Shown here: in pieces, positions 25,557 through 29,342 of the stretch
Layout of the letters: each line of letters opens with the position of its first letter
Numbering within the stretch: position 1 is the first letter of the stretch
Virus record (IMG/VR): IMGVR_UViG_3300030012_003403
Coordinates: 1-29,342 of that record
Reading direction: 5' to 3' (one strand)
Length of the DNA stretch: 29,342 nt
From: a virus
Position numbers and translations under genes: made by a program
The notes under the pieces: model-generated
Databases searched by the model: none
What the model was told of the DNA's origin: nothing
Seen by the model: the letters and a program-made list of their open reading frames with translations, nothing else

Positions 25557-25853
25557 TTATTTATTGAAGGTTTTCACTACTTTTGGGCCTTTTGTGGCTT
25601 CTAGTTTCTTGCTAAAGTGCTCGATGCTACCATCAATTGCAGATTCAGCGCCTTCTAAAGTTTCTCTACGCGTAACATCTGACCACTTATCGTCATCTTC
25701 AGGGTGATTAACTTCAGTTTGGTAATAACCGTTAGGCAATTGTACTATACGCCAGTTTTCTTTGTTGGCTAAGTGCTTCCATTGCTCTTTGGTTTTGTCG
25801 TTTACTTGTGGATTACCGGTCCACGTACTAGTTTTGTAATACAAATACGTCAT
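25557..25853 (-). CDS. Conserved unknown, 98 residues
   Basis: The protein begins MTYLYYKTSTWTGNPQVNDK, continues with KEQWKHLANKENWRIVQLPN and YYQTEVNHPEDDDKWSDVTR, and ends with a helical, Glu/Lys-rich segment (AESAIDGSIEHFSKKLEATK). Tyr/Trp-rich strands followed by a helix suggest a small folded domain. It lies just before groEL in the transcription unit and may share its expression. I do not recognise a named family, though the start resembles small proteins of marine Bacteroidota phages. Confidence 0.65.
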   Translation of the reverse strand: MTYLYYKTSTWTGNPQVNDKTKEQWKHLANKENWRIVQLPNGYYQTEVNHPEDDDKWSDVTRRETLEGAESAIDGSIEHFSKKLEATKGPKVVKTFNK

Positions 25854-25888
25854 TTTAATTGGTTTTATTTATTGGTTAATAATTAGTT

Positions 25889-26968
25889 TTAAAATTTTGC
25901 TGTAACGCTAGGCTTTCTTAGTTTTTTACCAGTCTGCTTTACAGGCTTTACTTTATTGTTTTTAAGTGCTGGCTGTTGAACCCCTTTAGGATTTTTAGGT
26001 TTTTGCTCTTTACGAACTGCTTTTACCATCGTCATCGGGCTTTCTACTCCAGCTTTTCCTAGCTTTTTAGCTGCCTTTCTTCTTTTTCTATCGCCTCTCT
26101 TTGAAGTATCGCCAGCTGCTTTTCTCATTTTTCTTTCTGCTGCAGCTATTTTTCTAGCGCCTCTACCACCTTCTCTTTTAATAGCTGTTATTTGATCAGC
26201 TGTACTAGGTTTTCTAGGAGTTGTTACTTTAGCTAATTTATTACCTTTTTCTCCGCCCTCTCTACGAGCTATTTTTTTAGGTTTAGCTAACTTTTCTAAC
26301 TCTTTTCTATCTCCGCCAGTAAACTTGTCCGCCGCTTTAGTAGGCTCAGTTGTTCCGTACTTTTTTTGATTATAACGCTTAGCTTTACTTATAAAATCTT
26401 CTTTGCTTTCAAACTTACTTTTTTGCGCTTCGGTCATATCGTTCCAAGCTTGGCTGTAAGTTTTTTTTACTGGACTATCATCTTTCATTTTAGCACCAGA
26501 CTTCATATCATTAGCACCTTTACCGTCTACAGCAAAATCAGGGACCATCTTGCCATCAGGACCTTTTACCATGTTCATCTTTTGCTTAGCAGGTGAAGGT
26601 TTTTTTAACTTAGTAGCTGATTTATGACCCATCTTCATAGAAGATTCTTTTTTCATTTTCATTGGCTCACCTTTTTTCATTTTCATTGGCTCACCTTTCT
26701 TCATCTTGCTTGGCGCAGCTTCAATTGCTTTCTTTAAACCTTCGTTTAAATTTTTCTGATTACCAACAAGTTCTTTCTCCATAGGAGACTTTTTCATCTT
26801 CATGGCAGCTTTTTCTTTTAGCTTAGCCATAGACTCTTTTTTCATTTTCATTGCAGCTTCTTTTTTCATTTTAGCTGCTGATTCCATCTTCATCTTCATA
26901 GCTACACGGTTATCACCCGCTGCTTTAGTAAGCTTAGCCATAGATGGATTTTTCATTTTAAATGCCAT
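25889..26968 (-). CDS. Extremely Lys/Met-rich MAFKMKN-tagged basic protein
   Basis: This is a 359-residue protein. It begins MAFKMKNPSMAKLTKAAGDN. The first 135 residues are built from short KMKK and MKKES/MKKGEP units, including a perfect 8-residue repeat KMKKGEPM (24-bp tandem repeat near 26650-26700). A middle segment (YSQAWNDMTEAQKSKFESKE, then DFISKAKRYNQKKYG) looks folded. The last 150 residues are again Lys/Arg-rich (GRGARKIAAAERKMRKAAGD, KRGDRKRRKAAKKLGKAG). The overall charge is very positive, so DNA or RNA condensation inside the head, like histone H1-like or internal proteins, is a reasonable inference. No enzymatic motif is present. Confidence 0.75.
   Translation of the reverse strand: MAFKMKNPSMAKLTKAAGDNRVAMKMKMESAAKMKKEAAMKMKKESMAKLKEKAAMKMKKSPMEKELVGNQKNLNEGLKKAIEAAPSKMKKGEPMKMKKGEPMKMKKESSMKMGHKSATKLKKPSPAKQKMNMVKGPDGKMVPDFAVDGKGANDMKSGAKMKDDSPVKKTYSQAWNDMTEAQKSKFESKEDFISKAKRYNQKKYGTTEPTKAADKFTGGDRKELEKLAKPKKIARREGGEKGNKLAKVTTPRKPSTADQITAIKREGGRGARKIAAAERKMRKAAGDTSKRGDRKRRKAAKKLGKAGVESPMTMVKAVRKEQKPKNPKGVQQPALKNNKVKPVKQTGKKLRKPSVTAKF
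26650..26705 (-). repeat. 24-bp tandem repeat in the basic protein gene
   Basis: TTCATTGGCTCACCTTT and its flanks repeat with a 24-bp period (GGC at 26664 and again at 26688) and encode two in-frame copies of KMKKGEPM, followed by a degenerate third (KMKKESSM). The unit is in frame, so copy-number change would not break the gene. Confidence 0.8.
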
Positions 26969-26993
26969 TGTTTTGTTTTTTTAAATTACGTAA

Positions 26994-27701
26994 TTATTTT
27001 TCTCCACCTTGTCTAGACTTATATTCTGCTGAAAGCTTCTTATCTTCTAAGGCATCTAACATTTTATAAGTGATAGGTCTTCCGTTGTATGTCGGTTGTC
27101 CTTTGCTATTAAATTTAATCTGATATTCTCCCTCATAGCCAAATGCATGCTGCGAAAATAAATCAACAAGCTTTCTCTTTTGATCTGCTTGGCTAAGATA
27201 ATTAGATTTAATGACATCGTTTGGTTTTCCACTGTCAAAACCTTCCGCTTCAATTATATTAGCATCTGCTTTTATCTCTCTATCTGTTTTTGCTCCTGGA
27301 GGTGTTGTTTTTTCTCTGTCTTTCTGAGTCTCTTTATAGTCAGTTACATCTTCACCTGTAAGAACTATTTTACTCTCGTAAGCGTCTTCATTATATCCTG
27401 GCGCGTCTTCACCGCCTCCGGTACGACCTATGTTCATTTCAGTTACATTTGTGCCTTTAGTATCAATTGAAGGCTTTGTGCCACCGTATTTTTCTCTATA
27501 CTCAGCGTCAGACATGTTTCTAATATCTTCAAACTCTTCTTTAGATATTTCTCTTCTTGTTTCTTCTCCCGTAACTGCGTCTACGTTGAACAGCTGTATA
27601 TCAGTTCTCTTTAGTGCTGACTTCATCTTCATAGCGGCTCTAGGATCTCCTGCCATTTTAGCGGCTGCACCCATCATAGGGTTTTTCATTTTAAATGCCA
27701 T
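26994..27701 (-). CDS. MAFKMKN-tagged protein, first gene of the minus-strand block
   Basis: This is a 235-residue protein with the start MAFKMKNPMMGAAAKMAGDP. After a basic, Met/Ala-rich 30 residues comes an acidic and charged region (NVDAVTGEETRREISKEEFE; MSDAEYREKYGGTKPSIDTK). A Gly/Asp/Glu-rich middle follows (EMNIGRTGGGEDAPGYNEDA), then a C-terminal segment FGYEGEYQIKFNSKGQPTYN ending KSRQGGEK. It is the gene nearest the divergent intergenic region, so it is likely the first gene of this block. No known domain is visible. Its start leader is TATAACTTAAAAAAAATATAAA, without a Shine-Dalgarno sequence. Confidence 0.7.
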   Translation of the reverse strand: MAFKMKNPMMGAAAKMAGDPRAAMKMKSALKRTDIQLFNVDAVTGEETRREISKEEFEDIRNMSDAEYREKYGGTKPSIDTKGTNVTEMNIGRTGGGEDAPGYNEDAYESKIVLTGEDVTDYKETQKDREKTTPPGAKTDREIKADANIIEAEGFDSGKPNDVIKSNYLSQADQKRKLVDLFSQHAFGYEGEYQIKFNSKGQPTYNGRPITYKMLDALEDKKLSAEYKSRQGGEK

Positions 27702-27719
27702 TTTATATTTTTTTTAAGT

Positions 27720-27731
27720 TATAACGTTATA
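27720..27731. promoter_or_regulatory. 12-bp perfect palindrome, candidate operator
   Basis: TATAACGTTATA reads the same on both strands and lies 18 nt upstream of the first minus-strand ATG. It could bind a dimeric regulator, such as the winged-helix protein coded at 22352-22792. No second copy was noticed nearby. Confidence 0.4.
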
Positions 27732-27784
27732 CAATAGTAATCACACATAAAAAAAGTTATTATATATTTTAGAGTAAAGTGTAG

Positions 27785-27808
27785 CCCCCCTCCCCCCCCT
27801 GGCCCCCC
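27785..27808 (-). other. G-rich tract on the minus strand (possible G-quadruplex)
   Basis: The plus strand reads C6-T-C8-TGG-C6, so the minus strand carries G6, G8 and G6 runs in 24 nt, unlike anything else in this AT-rich DNA. The runs could form a G-quadruplex (the G8 run can supply two tracts). It lies about 85 nt upstream of the first minus gene. Confidence 0.7.
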
Positions 27809-27960
27809 TTTGTTTACAAAACGCTTTTTGCATTACCAGCCCCGCTTTGCTTTTTACGTTTGCGCAAATGGTTTTAGCGTTTAATCGTTTTATAGCATTG
27901 TCACTATGTAACTATTAAAACTATTTTCTGTAGATATTTTCACGTTTTTGTTACAAATTA

Positions 27961-27989
27961 GTTACGACAGTATCTGGATAATAATAATG
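27961..27989 (+). promoter_or_regulatory. Repeated early-promoter-like element, copy 1
   Basis: TTACGACAGTATCTGGATAA followed by TAATAATG, with the GGAT core 46 nt before the ATG at 28022. It matches three more copies placed the same way (34-46 nt) before plus-strand genes. The class of promoter (phage RNA polymerase or host sigma) is not known. Confidence 0.6.
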
Positions 27990-28021
27990 TAAATAAAATA
28001 TATAACTTAAACTAAATTATT

Positions 28022-28252
28022 ATGTCACAAGAAACATTAACTAAAAAAAGATTTGTAATATCAAAGTCACTAATCGGTAAAAATGTATTAATTACTTTTA
28101 CAAATAAAAAAGGTGAAACATATACTTACGACCACGATGCAGTGTATAGTGCAAATCAAGAAAAGTTTGAAACAATGAACTGTTTTCAAAAGTATGGTAA
28201 TTACACAAATAGTAATAATGTTCCAACATTTGGTCGCGAGTACACAGTGTAA
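28022..28252 (+). CDS. Small plus-strand gene of unknown function (early-type)
   Basis: This is a 76-residue protein. It begins MSQETLTKKRFVISKSLIGK, continues NVLITFTNKKGETYTYDHDA, and ends NNVPTFGREYTV. Beta-strand-like alternation in KRFVISKSLIGKNVLITFTN suggests a small folded domain, perhaps a host-takeover factor. It is the first gene right of the divergent region and lies 46 nt downstream of the promoter-like element copy 1. The A/T-rich leader has no Shine-Dalgarno sequence. No family is recognised. Confidence 0.65.
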   Translation: MSQETLTKKRFVISKSLIGKNVLITFTNKKGETYTYDHDAVYSANQEKFETMNCFQKYGNYTNSNNVPTFGREYTV

Positions 28253-28260
28253 AAACTGTG
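28243..28260. other. Small inverted repeat spanning the stop codon
   Basis: CACAGT (28243-28248) and ACTGTG (28255-28260) form a 6-bp stem with a 6-nt loop. No T run follows, so it is a weak terminator candidate at best. Confidence 0.35.
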
Positions 28261-28309
28261 ACACTTGCCACCTACTATACTTTACTTAACTACCTAATGT
28301 CACACTATT

Positions 28310-28393
28310 ATGATACATGATTTAATAATACTAATAATACTTGGAATTACTTTACAATATATTGAAATACAAATTGTAAATAGAGAGAGGTAG
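28310..28393 (+). CDS. Candidate 27-residue hydrophobic micro-protein
   Basis: This short frame fills part of the 256-nt gap between two plus-strand genes. The product MIHDLIILIILGITLQYIEI has one continuous hydrophobic stretch (about residues 5-20) followed by a charged end (VNRER), like small single-pass membrane peptides. It ends with TAG, and no promoter-like repeat precedes it. Hydrophobic frames arise by chance in AT-rich DNA, so it is a guess. Confidence 0.35.
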   Translation: MIHDLIILIILGITLQYIEIQIVNRER

Positions 28394-28404
28394 TGGATTA
28401 CCTC
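28387..28404. other. Short hairpin in the intergenic gap
   Basis: GAGGTA (28387-28392) and TACCTC (28399-28404) pair around a 6-nt loop. It overlaps the end of the candidate micro-protein. It may be an RNA structural element; no T run follows. Confidence 0.4.
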
Positions 28405-28450
28405 AACACTAAAATTATCACATAAACAATTATACTACTTTTACAGATTA

Positions 28451-28480
28451 AATACTATACTTGTTGGATAATATAAATGA
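28451..28480 (+). promoter_or_regulatory. Repeated early-promoter-like element, copy 2
   Basis: ATACTATACTTGTTGGATAA followed by TATAAATGA. The GGAT core is 43 nt before the ATG at 28509. The left half (TACTATA) departs from TACGACA of the other copies, while the right half TTGGATAATATAAATGA is the same. Confidence 0.6.
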
Positions 28481-28508
28481 AATTAATAACTATTAAAAAT
28501 TAAATACT

Positions 28509-28748
28509 ATGATTGTACAAAATACTAAATATAATATCAATGTTACTAAGTACACAATTGGTTTACTTGAAGGTCACATTACTCAACAAGAATTTGAGTT
28601 ACTATGTCTAATACCAAAGTCACAATCAAAAGTTACTCATAAATATTCTGAAGAAGAATTACTTGATGAAATGAATTACTACAAAAATATTTATGATAAA
28701 GACATGTACAAGTATTACCAACTTGAGTTACTTAAAATACAAGACTAA
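28509..28748 (+). CDS. Small plus-strand gene of unknown function
   Basis: This is a 79-residue protein beginning MIVQNTKYNINVTKYTIGLL. The second half is helical and charged (YSEEELLDEMNYYKNIYDKD, MYKYYQLELLKIQD). The middle has EGHITQQEFELLCLIPKSQS, a helix-turn-helix-like spacing that may only be chance. It has its own upstream copy of the repeated element and its stop codon overlaps the next copy. Function unknown; position suggests an early host-interaction or replication accessory gene. Confidence 0.6.
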   Translation: MIVQNTKYNINVTKYTIGLLEGHITQQEFELLCLIPKSQSKVTHKYSEEELLDEMNYYKNIYDKDMYKYYQLELLKIQD

Positions 28749-28776
28749 TACGACACTTGTTGGATAATATATATGA
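28746..28776 (+). promoter_or_regulatory. Repeated early-promoter-like element, copy 3 (T7-like TAATACGAC)
   Basis: TAATACGACACTTGTTGGAT followed by AATATATATGA. The first nine bases equal the upstream half of the T7 class III promoter (positions -17 to -9), but the downstream half differs from T7. The TAA of the preceding gene is its first three bases. The GGAT core is 40 nt before the ATG at 28802. Confidence 0.6.
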
Positions 28777-28801
28777 ATTTAAACTAATAAAATAATATAC
28801 T

Positions 28802-29026
28802 ATGTCAAACTTTAAATCAGACTCATCAACTAATATAATTAAATTAAATAACCAAACTTATATTCCATTTCAACTTCACCAATTACCGAAGTACTATAAT
28901 GAAATACCTTTATCAGAACAATTTAATTTAAAAGGTTACTGTTATATTAAACTAACTTCTTTAAAATCTCACAACAAAGATATTCATACTTTAAATAAAG
29001 ATTTAGACTATAAACTAAGAAGATAA
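28802..29026 (+). CDS. Small plus-strand gene of unknown function
   Basis: This is a 74-residue protein, Asn/Ser/Leu-rich: MSNFKSDSSTNIIKLNNQTY, IPFQLHQLPKYYNEIPLSEQ, FNLKGYCYIKLTSLKSHNKD, with a basic C-terminus (DYKLRR). No domain is recognised. It sits 40 nt downstream of the GGAT core of copy 3 and is followed by copy 4, so each gene here seems to have its own promoter. Confidence 0.6.
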   Translation: MSNFKSDSSTNIIKLNNQTYIPFQLHQLPKYYNEIPLSEQFNLKGYCYIKLTSLKSHNKDIHTLNKDLDYKLRR

Positions 29027-29033
29027 CAAACTA

Positions 29034-29063
29034 AATACGACAGGTATTGGATAATATAAATGA
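29034..29063 (+). promoter_or_regulatory. Repeated early-promoter-like element, copy 4
   Basis: AATACGACAGGTATTGGATA followed by ATATAAATGA. The GGAT core is 34 nt before the ATG at 29083. The left half TACGACA equals copies 1 and 3. Confidence 0.6.
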
Positions 29064-29082
29064 ACTTAATAAAATAAATAAT

Positions 29083-29283
29083 ATGTCAAAGAAAATAATT
29101 AATAAGGTAGTAGATGAAACAGTAGATACTATAATAGATAAAATAGATGAAGTACTAGTAGACTATATGTTTGAGTATGGTATCGAAAAATATGAAGAGT
29201 CAAATGATAAATTCTTTAATGATAAAGAAGAGATGTTTGTACAGGTAATAAAAGAATTAAATAACAGAATAAATAATAAGTAA
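29083..29283 (+). CDS. Small helical acidic plus-strand protein
   Basis: This is a 66-residue product from the ATG at 29083 (MSKKIINKVVDETVDTIIDK). A longer frame from a TTG at 29047 would begin inside the promoter-like element, so 29083 is preferred. The protein is an almost continuous amphipathic helix (VVDETVDTIIDKIDEVLVDY) followed by acidic and Lys-rich segments (KYEESNDKFFNDKEEMFVQV). It may oligomerise as a coiled coil. No family is recognised. The next gene starts 1 nt after its stop. Confidence 0.6.
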   Translation: MSKKIINKVVDETVDTIIDKIDEVLVDYMFEYGIEKYEESNDKFFNDKEEMFVQVIKELNNRINNK

Positions 29284-29284
29284 T

Positions 29285-29342
29285 ATGTCAACATTTAGAA
29301 GTATAAAAGTAAAAAGACAAGTTAAACAACAAAAGTTAAACT
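29285..29342 (+). CDS. Partial plus-strand gene, cut by the window edge
   Basis: An ATG at 29285 is followed by an open frame to the window end (19 codons, MSTFRSIKVKRQVKQQKLN). It starts 1 nt after the preceding stop, so it is probably co-translated. The visible end is very basic. Nothing more can be said because it is cut. Confidence 0.5.
   Translation, partial: MSTFRSIKVKRQVKQQKLN

Larger units (their letters stand above)
27702..28021. promoter_or_regulatory. Divergent intergenic region between minus and plus gene blocks
   Basis: This 320-nt stretch has no gene. It holds, from left to right, an AT-rich leader for the minus block, a perfect 12-bp palindrome (27720-27731), an unusual C-rich tract (27785-27808), a 10-bp palindrome TTTGCGCAAA (27859-27868), an inverted pair AAACGCT/AGCGTTT (about 27819-27825 and 27876-27882), an inverted pair GTAACTA/TAGTTAC (27908-27914, 27959-27965) and the first copy of the repeated plus-strand promoter-like element. 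It is the natural place for opposite promoters and possibly an origin or regulator binding site. Confidence 0.75.

Noticed and set aside
27180-27717. Two overlapping plus-strand frames of about 95 codons
   Set aside because: Both are antisense to the 235-residue gene, rich in Phe/Ile/Ser as expected from complementing Lys/Glu codons, and lack the plus-strand promoter element.
27961-27989. Standard sigma-70 promoter
   Set aside because: The TACGACA and TAATAT blocks are only about 9 nt apart, too close for a -35/-10 pair.
28243-28303. Long inverted pair GTGACA/TGTCAC as a transcription terminator
   Set aside because: Arms are short, about 35 nt apart, with no T run.
1-29342. tRNA genes, CRISPR arrays, insertion sequences, integrase or attachment sites
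   Set aside because: None recognised on reading; no regularly spaced repeats, no transposase or integrase-like product, no cloverleaf-like sequence with CCA or T-loop motif.

Overview
The window is part of the genome of a tailed double-stranded DNA bacteriophage. The head and neck gene set (large terminase, portal, acidic scaffold, HK97-fold major capsid protein, connector/ring proteins, one giant stabilization-type protein) and the sequence style of portal, terminase and capsid resemble crAss-like (Crassvirales-related) podoviruses of Bacteroidota and uncultured marine phages. This placement is my judgement from memory of the families, not from a search. The DNA is AT-rich. Almost no gene has a Shine-Dalgarno sequence; starts instead sit behind A/T-rich leaders such as repeated AAATT. 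Nearly all stops are TAA. Both traits fit a Bacteroidota (flavobacterial) host.

Layout: positions 1-27701 form one tightly packed block on the minus strand, transcribed right to left, with many TAATG overlaps. Its first part (27701 to about 18700) holds small and accessory virion-type genes. These are Lys/Met-rich proteins that share the N-terminus MAFKMK, a groEL-groES pair in inverted order, two paralogous beta-rich proteins, a winged-helix-like protein, a HExxH protein, a 3-TM-type holin and several small conserved unknowns. The morphogenesis module follows: possible small terminase, TerL, portal, scaffold, major capsid protein, UUCG-tetraloop terminator, an unknown, two connector/ring proteins, the 2114-residue stabilization-type protein, a small structural protein, a cupin-like protein, an Ala/Gln-rich putative ejection protein and a truncated gene with two DxDG-type calcium-binding-like repeats.

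Positions 27702-28021 are a divergent intergenic region with a very C-rich tract (G-rich on the minus strand) and a 12-bp palindrome. From 28022 to the right edge, small plus-strand genes of unknown function lie behind four copies of one repeated promoter-like element (TACGACA followed by TTGGATAATATAAATG). This is the likely start of the early or non-structural arm.

How the genes work together: a packaging and head-assembly programme is combined with phage-encoded protein folding. There is a full GroEL/GroES pair, plus a 201-residue protein beside the terminase genes that looks like two GroES-like domains in tandem. The most unusual signals are this chaperonin set, the shared MAFKMK N-terminal tag on six proteins, and the repeated plus-strand promoter element.
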